Positions 40,628 through 51,973 are shown, counted from the stretch's first letter. The stretch is DNA of 64,000 nucleotides from Lithodes maja (GCA_037953745.1 JBAKBP010000207.1:62001-126000); one strand, 5' to 3'. Notes: a model not told the origin generated them from the letters alone. A program made the numbers and translations.

Positions 40628-43588
40628 TTATATGAGAGGTAGATGCGTGTGGAGGATTTTTTGGGTGAGGGTGGTAGGTGGAATGGAAGAGGATTTGGTG
40701 GGGGTATGTATGGGGGTTCTCTCAGGGGTGACTTTGGGGGGGGGATTTTTTTTTTGGGGGGGTTGGTTGGGTGTTCGATGAGATGAGGAGGTTGGTTGAC
40801 GTGTGGGTGGGGTTGCAGGGATAGTGGAGGGGAAGGGGGTGGATGTGGGGGGGGCTAGACGGGTGGGTAGGGAGTGTAGATTTAAGTTGGAGGGTTGGGG
40901 GTAGGGGCGTGTGTGGGGTGAGGTCGGTGATTTGCTGGTGGTGGAAGTAGACAGTTTTATGGGTGTTTGGTGGGGGGGTAGATCTAGCAGGTCATTCGGG
41001 GTAATGAGGTGGGGGTGGAGAGGGGATGAGGTTGAAGAGGAAGGTATGTGTTTTCGTGGGCGGGTGGGGGTTGTTACTTCTGGAATATAGTTAGAGGGTT
41101 TATGGTGTTTATGGGTGATTATTCGTCTTCTTTCCCTTTGTGGAGGAGAATTCGACGAAGAAGAAGAAGAGGAGGAGGAGGGTAGTGGTCTGGCAGCCCT
41201 ACGGAACTTGGTTAGCAGGGTGTGTTTTCTGGAGGTTTTAAAAGATTGTTGTCGTGGGCCTAAGTTGTAGCGTGAGGTTACTGAGGTAGATTGTGTGGTG
41301 TGTTTGGGTGTGTACTTGGTTTTGGGTGGGGGGGGGGGGGGGGTTCTTACTGTGGTGCCTGGGGGAGGTATCTCAGGGCTAGACGGGAGAGTTTCTGTTG
41401 TGGTCGGGGTTGTGGGTGGAGGTTTTTGTACTTGGATAAGTTGGGGAGGTACTTGACTATTAGAAGTGAAAGAAGGGGTCATAGTGGGGGCTTGGGGTTT
41501 GTGGAGGTTAGTTTGGGGGGTATGTTGAGGAATGATTTGTCTGTTCGGTGTCGGAGGGCTTAGGTCCTTAGGGGTTTGTGTGGGAATATTCATAGCCTGA
41601 GTGGAAGGGTTAGTAGGGGTGTTTAATTCTGGTTCAGACGTGTGGGGTGGGGTATTGTCTTGTGGTTTGAGCGGTTTAAACGCTCGGACGAATCTAGTTC
41701 GGAACGTGCGAGTCACGCCGTGATAATTGATGGCGACTTGATAGGCGTTTGGGACTTGTGTGATGGTGTAGGGCCCAACATAGCGAGGGCCTAATTTGTT
41801 GGTTACCGGGAGGTTGGCTACCATTACGGTGTCATGGATGGCGAAAGGGTTTTTGTCATTTGGGTTATCAGTTTTGGTGTCTTGACAGGTTTGGGCGGTA
41901 TGGAGGGTGTTTTGTAGATGTTGCAATGGGTCAATTGTGGAGGGGAAGTGAGCGTGATGGTGGAATGGCAGTAACAGGGAGGGTACGCCGTAAACACGTT
42001 CATGAGGGGAAATACCGTCTTCTCGGGGACAGGTGTTCATGCCCCATTGTATCATCTTTAGTTGTGATGGCCAGTCTGAGGTGTTAAGAGCAATCATTTT
42101 TGTCCGTAACTGATTGTTGATGGTGCGATGGCTGCGTTCGCATATAGCATTTCCTTGAGGCCAGTACGGGGATGAGTGTTTAATTTTAATACCACATTGT
42201 TGGGTGAACTGTTGCCAAACGTGTCCACTAAACTCGGGGGCATTGTCGGATATAAGAGCAAGGGGAAGGCCGAATATAGGGAATACTTCTGTGGCAAGCA
42301 GTGTGGCGACGGTGGTGGCTGTGTGGTCTTTAACTGGGCAGGCTATTAAAAAATTTGAGTATACGTCGACAAATGTGACGATATAGCGTTTGCCAGCATT
42401 AGAAGGAAACGGGCCCATGATGTCGAGGGATAGGACTTGGAACGGTTTGGTAGCAGACATGGTACCAGCTGGGCCTGGGGTGCGTGATCTATCCTTCTCC
42501 AATAAACACGGTTTGCAGGATTCTGTCACTCGTGCAATTTTGGAGGGGTTGGGGGTCCAGTATTGGTCTGTGAAGATTTTTAACATTTTCTTTTGTCCAA
42601 GGTGTATGCCGTTTCCCTCGTGGATGGCAATCATGTAGTCGTGGGCAATGGTGAGGTCTAAGATTATGTGACCAGAGTCTGTGGCAAGTTGATCTCCCCA
42701 GCGAGTCAGTTTCCGGAAGACATTCAACGGTATCCAGGGTGGTCTGATTCTTGCTTCCCTAGATTGAATCAAGGAAGGGGGTGAGGGGGCATTATGTTGG
42801 GGGATGGGGGTAGATAAAAGCTCAGTGTTTTGTAAGGCGGCTAGGTTGGTGGGAGGGTCTTTTGGTACTAGCAAACGTGACAGGGCGTCTGCATTGGTGT
42901 GAAGTTTGCCTGGACGATACTGTATTGTAAAGTCGTAGTCCTCTAGTGTCTCCCTCCAACGTACCAAAATGGCTGAGTTGGTTTCGCACTTACGCAGCCA
43001 TTGTAAAGATTGATGGTCGGTTATTATATCGAGTTTTGCGCCCAACACAAATGACCGGAAGTGGCTGAGTGCCCAAATGATCCCTAAGCACTCTCTCTTG
43101 GTGGCTGCATAGTTCTGTTGTGCTTGGTTGAGGGTGGAGCTGGCATACGATATAACATGTTCCTCTCCATCTCTGACTTGGGCTAAAACTGCACCAATGG
43201 CGTACAGAGATACGTCGGTATAAAGACGGAACGGTTTATGGTAATCAGGGAAAGCGACAATAGGGGCTTGGACTAGCTTTTGTTTCAAAGTGTTAAACGC
43301 GAGGTCTCTTTCAGGCGTCCAGGTGAACGGGGTGTCTTTGTGGGTGAGTTGGTGGAGGGGTCTGGCTATGGTGGCAAAATGGGGGACGAAACGTCTGTAG
43401 TATGTGGCTAAACCTAGAAACGAACGTACTCCTTTGACGGTGGTGGGTGGGGGTTGGTTTTGTATGGCTTGCAGTTTCTTTGGGTCTGGTGCAATACCGT
43501 GTTCAGATATTACGTGGCCGAGGAAGTCTACCTTATTTCGGGCAATCTCGCACTTTGAGGGTTTTAACCCATAAATGTCGGCGCGCAA
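40628..43588 (-). CDS. pol: Pol of element 2: RT C-terminus, RNase H, integrase, Pro/Thr-rich tail
   Basis: Starts in the RT thumb (GLKPSKCEIARNKVDFLGHVI), continues through RNase H (LYTDVSLYAIGAVLAQ, ECLGIIWALSHF, ITDHQSLQWL, HTNADALSRL), integrase (HEGNGIHLG..CKPC zinc domain; SLDIMGPF, SDNAPEFSG and ICERSHR for DD35E; GPYTITQVPNAYQV as the GPY/F module) and then about 320 residues of Pro/Thr/Ser-rich sequence. The N-terminal Met shown is only the first in-frame Met after the 480-bp insertion; the RT palm lies at 44067-44537. Catalytic residues are intact. Confidence 0.9.
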   Translation of the reverse strand: MRADIYGLKPSKCEIARNKVDFLGHVISEHGIAPDPKKLQAIQNQPPPTTVKGVRSFLGLATYYRRFVPHFATIARPLHQLTHKDTPFTWTPERDLAFNTLKQKLVQAPIVAFPDYHKPFRLYTDVSLYAIGAVLAQVRDGEEHVISYASSTLNQAQQNYAATKRECLGIIWALSHFRSFVLGAKLDIITDHQSLQWLRKCETNSAILVRWRETLEDYDFTIQYRPGKLHTNADALSRLLVPKDPPTNLAALQNTELLSTPIPQHNAPSPPSLIQSREARIRPPWIPLNVFRKLTRWGDQLATDSGHIILDLTIAHDYMIAIHEGNGIHLGQKKMLKIFTDQYWTPNPSKIARVTESCKPCLLEKDRSRTPGPAGTMSATKPFQVLSLDIMGPFPSNAGKRYIVTFVDVYSNFLIACPVKDHTATTVATLLATEVFPIFGLPLALISDNAPEFSGHVWQQFTQQCGIKIKHSSPYWPQGNAICERSHRTINNQLRTKMIALNTSDWPSQLKMIQWGMNTCPREDGISPHERVYGVPSLLLPFHHHAHFPSTIDPLQHLQNTLHTAQTCQDTKTDNPNDKNPFAIHDTVMVANLPVTNKLGPRYVGPYTITQVPNAYQVAINYHGVTRTFRTRFVRAFKPLKPQDNTPPHTSEPELNTPTNPSTQAMNIPTQTPKDLSPPTPNRQIIPQHTPQTNLHKPQAPTMTPSFTSNSQVPPQLIQVQKPPPTTPTTTETLPSSPEIPPPGTTVRTPPPPPPKTKYTPKHTTQSTSVTSRYNLGPRQQSFKTSRKHTLLTKFRRAARPLPSSSSSSSSSNSPPQRERRRIITHKHHKPSNYIPEVTTPTRPRKHIPSSSTSSPLHPHLITPNDLLDLPPHQTPIKLSTSTTSKSPTSPHTRPYPQPSNLNLHSLPTRLAPPTSTPFPSTIPATPPTRQPTSSSHRTPNQPPQKKNPPPKVTPERTPIHTPTKSSSIPPTTLTQKILHTHLPLI

Positions 43589-43589
43589 C

Positions 43590-44066
43590 TTAAGTCGAGT
43601 TAAATAAAGCTGGACTATGTGGCGGTGCTCGACATATATCGTGTGGCAATTTCAGCACGTAATGTTGCTGAGAGAGAGAGACAAGTGGTGGCAGGAGAGT
43701 AGCGAGCGTATGACTGCTCCCGACCACCGCGGCGAACATACTGACACGAATCCCACCTCCTCCCTCCCTCTCTCACTCGCTATATACGGAATTATATGGG
43801 GAAATTGCCTAATTACATGCTTTTTGCACTCGCGTTGCACGGTTATTGCAAGAAAACTAGCCATCATAAAAGGATCGTTATGGTGTCATTCGAAAGCTCT
43901 GTTTATGCCCTTTCAGGGATAGTTACTTGTTTTACGTTCTGGGTCTTATTTAGGCATGAAAATGATCACGTAAACAGCCCTATTTTGGCTAAAAACACCC
44001 CGCTGGGCGGTACATATAAATAAACCGCATAGGCCGCTCGTAAGGTGTTAATTTCAACCCGGCGGC
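43590..44066. mobile_element. Insertion of about 480 bp splitting the RT of element 2
   Basis: RT coding stops after ..LRQVLQRI at 44067 and resumes with ..GLKPSKCEIA at about 43565; the two halves are contiguous in element 1. The intervening DNA has ordinary composition, contains a (GA) run near 43672 and no ORF or clear terminal repeats. Class unknown. Confidence 0.7.
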
Positions 44067-44537
44067 TCAGATTCTTTGAAGGACTTGTCTCAACCTGAGG
44101 AGGTGTTCTTCCCAGGTAGGTGAGTACACAATAATATCGTCGAGATAGGCTAGGCAGGTTTCCCAGGTTAGGCCATGTAGTACCGCTTCCATCAAACGGG
44201 AGAAAGTGGCGGGTCCGTTACAGAGGCCAAAAGGTAGGACGTTAAATTCGTAGTGGTGGCCACCACTAGTGGAAAATGCTGTTTTCTCTAGGTCCTCAGT
44301 CTTGATAGGCACTTGCCAATACCCTGCTTGCAAGTCGAGGGTAGTGAACCATCTGGATCCATGTAGGGAGTCAAGGGAATCGTCTATCCGGGGTGAGGGC
44401 GTAGCGTCTTTAATGGTTACGTCATTCAACCTTCTGTAATCGACGCAAAAACGGGTTGACCCATCTTTCTTTTTGACTAGGACAACAGGGGAAGACCAGG
44501 GACTAATGGACGGGGCGGCAATACCGGCCTCTAACAT
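44067..44537 (-). CDS. pol: RT palm of element 2
   Basis: 157 codons with MLEAGIAAPSISPWSSPVV, VKKKDGSTRFCVDYRRLND, TTLDLQAGYWQVP, FGLCNGPATF and the catalytic AYLDDIIVYS. The domain is intact but cut at its 3' end by the insertion. Confidence 0.9.
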   Translation of the reverse strand: MLEAGIAAPSISPWSSPVVLVKKKDGSTRFCVDYRRLNDVTIKDATPSPRIDDSLDSLHGSRWFTTLDLQAGYWQVPIKTEDLEKTAFSTSGGHHYEFNVLPFGLCNGPATFSRLMEAVLHGLTWETCLAYLDDIIVYSPTWEEHLLRLRQVLQRI

Positions 44538-44598
44538 CTCTTGGACTTGGCGTTCCTCTTCTTGACGTTGTATGGGATTTTTTTCTACGGGATGGTTG

Positions 44599-45378
44599 TC
44601 ATATGGGGGGGCCTGTGGTGTTAATGATGTGTTGTTCTACATCGGTCTGTCCGATTTCGGTGGGTTGTTGGGCAAACACGTCACTGAACTCTAGCAATAG
44701 GTCGTACATGCCATTTTTTTGGTGGTCGGATAATGTGTCCGGGAGAGGGGGCAATTGGAGGCTGGTAGGGGTGTCATTAAAATCTATGGGGAGGTTATCA
44801 AAAGTTTCGAGGTCTCCTATAATGAGACCTTTTGGTAATGTCAGGGATTCCTCGGAGATATTTGCCACGAGAATGTGGTTGATGCGAGCGGAAATGATGG
44901 CGGGTTGTAAGAGGCAACGATTGGGGTTGGTGGACGTGGTAGTGGGGGAAAATATCATGTGAGTTTGGGGTATGGGTCGAAGGTTCACCCATTTCTGATG
45001 GCGGGGGGGAATTTGGCATTTATCCTGAATTACAGCTGGGCTAATGATGGTGGGGGATTGACTGGCGAGCAGGTGCTTGGTACGCCTAAGGGGGGAAAGG
45101 TCACTTTGGTGGGGTTCACGCGTGAGGGGGAAATTAACGGCGCGTGTGGGAGGATCAGTGGGGCGCGGTGTGAGGGAGTTAGAAAACGGAATCTGTTGGA
45201 GGGACTGTGGAGGGTTGGTGGGGGAAAGGTGAGGTGTAGAATCTGGGTTATTGGTGGAGGACTGATGTATTGATTTGGGGTTGCCAACTGGACGAATGTG
45301 GGGAATTTTCTTGGTGGCAGTCACGGTCTGGTTAGAGGTTATCTGGGACTGGTGAGTTTGTTTGTCATGAGAGGGCAA
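44599..45378 (-). CDS. pol: Protease-RT linker of element 2
   Basis: Pro/Ser/Thr-rich, then a conserved stretch (NILVANISEESLTLPKGLIIGDLETFD, LLLEFSDVFAQQ) typical of the segment before Ty3 RT. It ends at a TGA directly after a run of seven C (near 44608); RT continues in the +1 frame, so one extra C is the likely lesion. The lesion is of opposite sign to that in element 1. Confidence 0.75.
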   Translation of the reverse strand: MPSHDKQTHQSQITSNQTVTATKKIPHIRPVGNPKSIHQSSTNNPDSTPHLSPTNPPQSLQQIPFSNSLTPRPTDPPTRAVNFPLTREPHQSDLSPLRRTKHLLASQSPTIISPAVIQDKCQIPPRHQKWVNLRPIPQTHMIFSPTTTSTNPNRCLLQPAIISARINHILVANISEESLTLPKGLIIGDLETFDNLPIDFNDTPTSLQLPPLPDTLSDHQKNGMYDLLLEFSDVFAQQPTEIGQTDVEQHIINTTGPPI

Positions 45379-45900
45379 GTCAAGTGTGGGGTTGTGAAGT
45401 TTTCTAGGGGTGTGAATTGTGTGGGGGTGGAAGGGAGCTACTGACGGAAAACTGTCACAAGGGGGATTGGGGTGTGTGTGGAATAGCTTGACATTTCTCG
45501 GGGCATGGTGGGAACATGGTTGTGTCCTTCGGTCGGCACGCGTGAGGGGGGGATTAACGGCGCTTGCGGGTGGGTCAGGGTGGTGAGAGGTGAGCGAGTT
45601 AGAAAACGGAATTTGTTGGGGGGACTGTGGAGGGCTGGTGGGGAAAGAGTTAGGTGTAGAACATGGGTTATTGGTGGAGGACTGGTGTACTGATGTGGGG
45701 TTGTTAACAGGACGAATGTGGGGAATTTTCTTGGTGGCAGTAACGGTCTGGTTAAAGGTTATGTGGGACTGGTGAGTTTGTTGGTCATGAGAGGGCGAGT
45801 CAAGTGTGGGGTTGTGAAATTTTCTAGGGGTGTGAATTGTGTGGGGGGGGGGGGGGGGAAGGGAGCTACTGACGGAAAACTGTCACAAGGGAATTGTTGT
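45060..45900. repeat. Tandem duplication (about 420 bp) within pol linker
   Basis: GGGAATTTTCTTGGTGGCAG occurs at 45301 and 45721, and several hundred bases around align with a 420-bp offset. The copies are about 90% alike. Both lie in the Pro-rich linker. Confidence 0.85.
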
Positions 45901-46507
45901 TGGTTGTGGGATAGCTGAACATTTCTGGGGGCATGGGGAAAACATTGTTGGGTACATCGGTCGGCATTTTCTCTGGAAACATGTGTACATAAACATTTGA
46001 TAGAATTATGGTTACATATCGCAGAGTCTGTCCTGAAGCATGGGAGGATTTATCCTGGACAGAGTTACGAGAATTGAGGGGATTACCGAGAGGGAGTTGC
46101 TTGGACTTGTCTTCTTTCGTTTGTTGAGGCATTTTTTTACTGAATTGGGTGATATTTTGAGAGAACTCGGGGCAAGGTTTTTTTTTAGGAGTCACCTTAG
46201 TGCTAGCTGCAACTTGGTAACCCTGACTCAGGGTTTGTTGAGGGGGAAGGTGTTTTTTCTTTTTGTGAATGGGTTTCTGTGTGGTGGGTTTGTCAGAGGC
46301 TTTGGGTTGGAATTTGTTTTTGAATGAGATCAGCCTTTGGCCGCAGTCAACCTGGGCCTGGAGTTTTTGAAGGAGGTCAAGTCCAAGGAAACCATCGTAA
46401 TGTTTACAGTGGGAGGAGAATACTGTGAACGTGTGATAACAATGAGCATGGGGGGAGGAGTAGTTACTGATAGGGGCAAAGTGTCTCCTAGGAGATTTAA
46501 GTAAGTA

Positions 46508-46705
46508 TCAGCAGCTGAGATTAGTTCTGCTTTGGTGGTTTAACAAGGGGCCAAATAGTCGGTGGTGTTGATCATAATAAGACTTGAACAAGCATGACTT
46601 GGCAGCTCCCGTGTCGATTAACAAGCGGACAGGAATGTCCTTGATTTTGGCCATGTAATAAATGGGGGCAGTGCGGTCAGTTATGGCGTCCCCCGCCGAG
46701 GCCAT
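46508..46705 (-). CDS. pol: Aspartic protease of element 2 (N-terminal part)
   Basis: Contains the active-site motif RLLIDTGAAKSCLF about 26 residues after the first Met. The frame is -1 relative to Gag and open back to the gag stop. It breaks after about 65 codons by a further frameshift. Confidence 0.8.
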   Translation of the reverse strand: MASAGDAITDRTAPIYYMAKIKDIPVRLLIDTGAAKSCLFKSYYDQHHRLFGPLLNHQSRTNLSC

Positions 46706-46732
46706 CTTGGGCGGGGGGTACTTTAAAAATCC
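46690..46732 (-). promoter_or_regulatory. Gag/pol frameshift region with conserved stem-loop
   Basis: On the minus strand GGATTTT precedes the gag TAA, and eight bases later the stem CCCCCGCC (46717-46710) pairs with GGCGGGGG (46697-46690): the same eight pairs as in element 1. The slippery heptamer differs by one base (GGATTTT against GGGTTTT) and is no longer canonical. Confidence 0.7.
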
Positions 46733-47676
46733 TGGGGATCGGTATCTACCTCCTCCAGGGTTTCCTCGGTATCCTCTGAGGTCATGATAGGGGCTATTTC
46801 CCCAGTGTGTCTTTCCTCCATCTCTTCCTCTTGTCCCAACTCCTCTTCATTTACAGAAATGCGAGGAGTAAAGGGGCGAGGTTTGGCAGAGTCACGAATT
46901 TGATGGAAGGCACACTGAGCATTACAGGCAGGGAAATCATAGGGGTTGATAATTACTAAGGTAGGGTTTTTACTTTGGTAGGTGTTGTAGGTTTTATTCC
47001 GGTTGAAGATTCTGCGTGGCTGGATAGGTTGGAACCGGGGTCTACTGGGTTGGGGCTTGCCGGAAGGGTAGGTGGGTCTGTTGTGAAAGGATGAGGCTGG
47101 GTAGGCATTCTTGGAGTTTTGGTGGTCGGGGTGCTGCGGGTGCGTGAGAAACCTCTTGATTACAGCGATTTGGGTGGGTGCTTCTGTGCGCACGGCCAAA
47201 ATACGTCGGATCGTGATGAGATCTTTTTGGTATCCGACGAAATCGTGCACACGGAAATGGTCTTTTACTGCTGAGGGCAATATAGATACAAGGTTGACCA
47301 GAATCTGCTGCTCTTGTTGGATTCTGGTCAATGTGGGGAAAGAAACTTTTATGTGTTGGGCAATCTTATTCACTGTGGCATCTAGATCGCCTTCGAATTT
47401 AGTGTCTTGGATACGGGTGTGGGCCACGAAAACGCCCAACGAAGGCTTAATGGCTTCTATCACTATTGGGCGAAATTCGGCCCAGGTGAGAGCAGGGTGC
47501 ACTTGATAGGCAACCAGGGAAACGGCTTTTCCCAGGTGCGTTAATGTCACGGCTATTTTTTCTGCATCCGTGGTATAAACTAGGTCAAGTACGGGTTTCA
47601 CTATGTCCATGAACGTTTCGATCTCGTAAGTTTCTCCATCATAATGTGGGATGGGAATGTGAGAACGGTGCGCCAT
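46723..47676 (-). CDS. gag: Gag of LTR element 2 (317 aa)
   Basis: I place the start at the ATG at 47676 (MAHRSHIPI), 66 nt after the primer site; the open frame extends further upstream into the 5' LTR, but that part is not Gag-like. The core aligns with Gag of element 1 over about 150 residues (FMDIVKPVLDL, ALTWAEF, FEGDLDATVNKIA, LPSAVKDHF, TIRRILAV). It has the same single C-x3-C (ACNAQC) in place of a zinc knuckle, and an acidic C-terminus. Confidence 0.88.
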   Translation of the reverse strand: MAHRSHIPIPHYDGETYEIETFMDIVKPVLDLVYTTDAEKIAVTLTHLGKAVSLVAYQVHPALTWAEFRPIVIEAIKPSLGVFVAHTRIQDTKFEGDLDATVNKIAQHIKVSFPTLTRIQQEQQILVNLVSILPSAVKDHFRVHDFVGYQKDLITIRRILAVRTEAPTQIAVIKRFLTHPQHPDHQNSKNAYPASSFHNRPTYPSGKPQPSRPRFQPIQPRRIFNRNKTYNTYQSKNPTLVIINPYDFPACNAQCAFHQIRDSAKPRPFTPRISVNEEELGQEEEMEERHTGEIAPIMTSEDTEETLEEVDTDPQDF

Positions 47677-47742
47677 GATGTTATCGTGTTCTGGCTGTTC
47701 CAAACTTGCAATGTAATGCAACCTTTTATCCGAATCAAGAAC

Positions 47743-47756
47743 CACCGCTGCCGCCA
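47743..47756 (-). other. Primer binding site of element 2, tRNA-Leu type
   Basis: TGGCGGCAGCGGTG on the minus strand, one base from the LTR end, differing from the element 1 site by one base. Confidence 0.8.
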
Positions 47757-47757
47757 A

Positions 47758-50700
47758 TGTTATTCCCTGTTTTTCTACAGGATTAACTTGGGTAATGTGG
47801 GCTCTAACTGACTGGCTATATAAGGCCGCATGCACAATACAAGGTATGAGGAATAGAGAACACAAAATAAACACACGGTAACAAGACACACGATCACGTT
47901 TATTTAAGTAGGTGAATAGGGAGCATAGAAAAATAGGAATACTCGTACAAGACAATTGATAGAAATGAACCGCTAGCATTAGTGGATCTGGATGGAGCCT
48001 AGTCTCCCACTTCCAACGTTCAGGTATACTCTTCTGATCACTGGTTTGGTTCGCAAGTGTATATACTGGAAGATCTCAATGTTACTTATGGATTCAATTT
48101 CACTAATTAGATTTATCACTGGCAGGTCTGGTGCACAAGTAGTATTTCACAGCTAGAATGAGACACGCGTATGTTATAGAACACGGGAATTCTAGTAACC
48201 TCAGGGGGGTACTGATCTAAGTTTTATATTCTTATGGCAGAAATACGTAGAACACAAATCAGTGGGCGAACGTTAGATATCACTAGGGTTTTAATATCTG
48301 GATAAAGGTCATTACGAGAGTTAATGTCGCCTGTTAATTAATGAACACTGATACGCTTAGTACTTCCCAAATGGAATGGTTATATATATATATGAATTAC
48401 ACTGGGCAAAGTTATAGCCACTTCATAGAAAGATTAATAAGTGAATTTCGAATTAGGACTAGAACACGTTAGTCCTAATAAGTGAATCTTGGATAGTATT
48501 TTGTTGGTCTGGTCCTGGTTATCTTGCGTCCGTGATGTTGGGGGCTAACGACTGGTTCCTCGGCCGTCCAGGTGGTCCAAATGTAGGAAGTTCTCAAGTC
48601 GGATCTCTTGGCGATCGGTGCTGGCTACACGCTTATATACCCACTAGTGTGTGTGAAGGTTATAAGGTGCACGTAAATACTTGTACGTGGACAGATGCTT
48701 CTATATTATATCTGCCACGGAGTCTGCCGGCTCGGGAATCTCTCAACTCAGGAACAACACAAGGGCAGAGCTAGAGGTTAACTTCAGGGGGTTAGCCACT
48801 GGTTGGTGTCTATCTTTCAACTGATTTTACTGGGGGCTGGAGCTGGGTTTATAGGCTCGGTTTTTGGACCCTGTAGGCCATAGGGATCTCGAGTCTTATG
48901 GAATTATTTGAGCTCTCAATAGCTATGGGGACTAGGTAAGGTGGTGATTACTGTTGTGGCACATGGCTATAGGAAGCCTTCATATTTTAATATAACTGAG
49001 CCTTAGTAAGAGGTACTATTTTGGCTATACTGGAAGTATTGAGGGGAGGGAGACTGGATCTACTTTGCGGGGAGGACTGGGACAGCTGTTATAGGGGCGT
49101 CTCTCTTATATTGTTCAGTCTTCATTCTATGGTATAGCTGAGGTGCTAATTTGATTATCCGAGTATGCAAGAAAGGTGAATGGGTTATTGTGGGTAAATA
49201 GAGGTTAGTAAGGGGGTTAGACATGCATGGTTAGTTCATTGATAGGAAGAATTCCTGTGCTACCTGGCAATGATCCGGAAGTCAAAACAGGGGTCAGGTA
49301 TATCTCCGCAGGGGTGGGGGTCTCCCTCCTCGGGTGGGTAAAAAGGGGTAGCTGGGCGCCCTCTCTCTGGGATGGTCATCCGGCGGCTGTGGCTAGGGGC
49401 TTGCCATATCACCAGCGTTTGTAATAACCCTCTGTTTATGAGACAGATGTGGGTGTCCTTAATACCAAAACCGAAGGTGCCTTGGCTAGCTGGTTTTAAT
49501 CGGTTGGTTGTTAATTGTATGGTTTGCTGGGTGTGGTGGAGACTGGGTTGCTACTCTGCCACATTTATCTGGAAGTATGGCAATAGAGGTTAGTTACTGG
49601 CGAGGCAGCTACCCTCGCACCGACGACCATTGGGTGCAGGGCTGTGAATGGGTTGTAAGGGAATAGATGGCATGCAAGGGGTTAGTAAAGTTCTAATGTT
49701 GTTCCGGCCTACTAAGGGAAGGTAGGCTGGATAGAGTATATTATATATAAAAGGTTGGAGAGCGTTAGCAACGGAAAAATCAAGGGTCTTCAAGAGGTAT
49801 GAGGGAGAGGCTAGGTCGGACAAGAATCGAGGAGCGCGGGGTGTTAATGAGAGGGGGGGAAGTTCAGGGGGCTACGTGGAAATGTGACCCTAAGGTCTCC
49901 GGGCGTGGGGGTGGCATTGGGCTACAGTTGATTTTGGAGTTTGAAAGGACAGTGAAAGTACGTTAGCCAAATGCTACCGGGGGATGCAACTATTGGGTGG
50001 TATATGAGTCTGGAAAAGATAGAATCATGTGGACTGTGGGGCTGTGGGGGGAGAAGGAGGTGAACTGTAGGTGTGTGCTTGACTTGTGGATAAAGTAGGG
50101 AAAAACATGGTGTATTATTACTCGTCAAGACGAGGGGTTATGGACACTATTAGTTGGCACGAGTTTTTGTATGTCTAGTTGTCCCTGGGAACTGCGTTTT
50201 CTATGAAATATAGACCAAAGAAAAGCGGCAGTTCGTAGGGGTACTTCGTTATTGTTTCGAGGTACTATGATAAATACTGGTAACAAAGGTTATCTATACA
50301 ATCTCTGGTTGGGGTAAGAATTGGAGTTACAGCATGGTGGTTAACATCTGTAGTCATGGCTGTCTAGGTCTTACGGGGGCAATGGTTCTATATCACTGGT
50401 GTACCCGTAGGTATCTTAGTTTCTTATTAATTAGGACATGGGGTTTTAACATACTACTTCTCGGATGGAAGAACATACATAGATTTATGGCTGTCTGACT
50501 GGTTGGCATTGGCTCAACCTAGGGACAGGCATGGGTGTTTTAATATGAATGTGTATTCCTGTTCATCATCATGTAGGTAGAGTCTGGCGGGTAAGAGGTG
50601 TAGGACACGAAGCAAAAATGGAGTAGTGTGGACTGTGGATACGAAGGAGGTGAGTGGAAGACATATAACAATTGTGGAAAAGTAAATGGAAAAGATGAAC

Positions 50701-51310
50701 ACAATGGCGGATAAAGATAATTAACCTAAGGATTGAATACATAGATTTATGGGGGCGATTGGTCTTCAGAAACTTAGTCTGGCAAGACAAGGTATTTTTA
50801 GGGTATGTTGATATTAATACTTAACCTAAAGATTGAATACATTGATTTATGGGGGCGATTGGTCTTCAGAAACTTAGTCTGGCAAGACAAGGTATTTTTA
50901 GGGTATGTTGATATTAATACTTAACCTAAAGATTGAATACATAGATTTATGGGGGCGATTGGTCTTCAGAAACTTAGTCTGGCAAGACATTAGGGTATGT
51001 TGATATTAATATCCTAAACTTAGTGACAGAGCATGGGTGTATTAACTTTAAGGTGTATTTATGTTCGTCATCATGTAGGTAGAGGTGTAGGACACGAGGG
51101 GTAGTGTATGTGAGGTGTGGAAAAAAGGTCAGTGTTTAGAAGGGGTAGGCATGTGTGTTTTGGAGCTGCTTAGCCCTGCGGGCTTGGGCCTGTCGGAACT
51201 GGTTGGCTCGGTCAGCTGGTCTTTTCGTTCTGTGGACTTTTCTTTCGGGTGTTTCTGTGTGGTGTTCGCTCGTGGCTTCTGTGGTGGGCTTCTCGTTCTG
51301 GGGCATTTTA
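47758..51310 (-). repeat. 5' LTR of element 2 (3553 bp)
   Basis: Nearly identical to 36316-39861, including the TATA box (48632-48639) and the 102-bp tandem units (about 50725-50999). Confidence 0.92.
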
Positions 51311-51395
51311 CTAAATATAGGAGATACGGATCACCGGGACCGGCCAGGTAGTCTATAACCCTGGGATATAAAGGGTTATCTATAAATACTTATCT

Positions 51396-51488
51396 GTGTT
51401 GGGACCACTGCTGTTCGTTATATTTATCAACGACTTACCTGAAGTTATAACTAATGGAAGTGAGGTATACCTGTATGCGGATGACACT
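51396..51488 (+). mobile_element. LINE RT fragment, target of DIRS copy B
   Basis: Encodes LGPLLFVIFINDLPEVI and YLYADDTG, the catalytic region of a Jockey/CR1-type RT, different from the LINE at 56167. It is cut by the DIRS left end at 51489. Confidence 0.8.
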
Positions 51489-51973
51489 GGGAGGTTTGAC
51501 GTACCTCCCAACCTACCAAATAGGAAAACCTACTATTTGGTAGTAGTTTTGGAAAATCCAACGTCAAGGCTATTAACCTAATTGCAATGACGACTTGTCT
51601 ATTTTGACTGCTATGTCGTCATTCCAACCGCGGTTAAAAAGAAAACGTCTAGAGTCTACTCCTTATCTTGCTCTAGGAGACGTTGTACATTAACCAAAAC
51701 TACCACCGAAGGTGAAAAAAGCATAGAAGAGAAGAAAAAGGGGTTTACCTTAGTTACCGCTCAAGGCCCATACCGTGTTCCGTCATGCGCCGATCCCTGT
51801 CGAACGTGCGCATAAGCGACCCTCTCTTGTTATCACATCTCACGCCAGCAGAAGAACGCGGATGGGCAGGGGTCCGGAGTGAGGGAGGGTATTATGTACG
51901 TTGGATTTTCCAAGACTACTACCAAATAGTAGATTTTCCTATTTGGTAGGTTGGGAGGTACGTCAAACCTCCC
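51489..51973. repeat. 485-bp foldback unit at the left end of DIRS copy B
   Basis: Same length and architecture as 9465-9949 and about 97% alike by eye. Confidence 0.85.

Larger units (their letters stand above)
36316..51310 (-). mobile_element. LTR retrotransposon 2 (Ty3/Gypsy), full length, TSD CTAAA
   Basis: A complete minus-strand element. LTRs 36316-39861 (3') and 47758-51310 (5'), each about 3.55 kb; 5-bp duplication CTAAA at 36311-36315 and 51311-51315; tRNA-Leu-type primer site 47743-47756 next to the 5' LTR; perfect polypurine tract 39862-39875 next to the 3' LTR. Its LTR ends (TAAAATGC..GGGCATAACA) match the pattern of element 1, so the two are related families. The LTR pair differs at few sites. 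Pol is broken by frameshifts and a 480-bp insertion (about 43590-44066). Confidence 0.93.

Noticed and set aside
44599..44640. Programmed +1 frameshift at the C7 run in element 2
   Set aside because: Element 1 has its lesion in the same area but of opposite sign and in a different sequence, so homopolymer indels are simpler.
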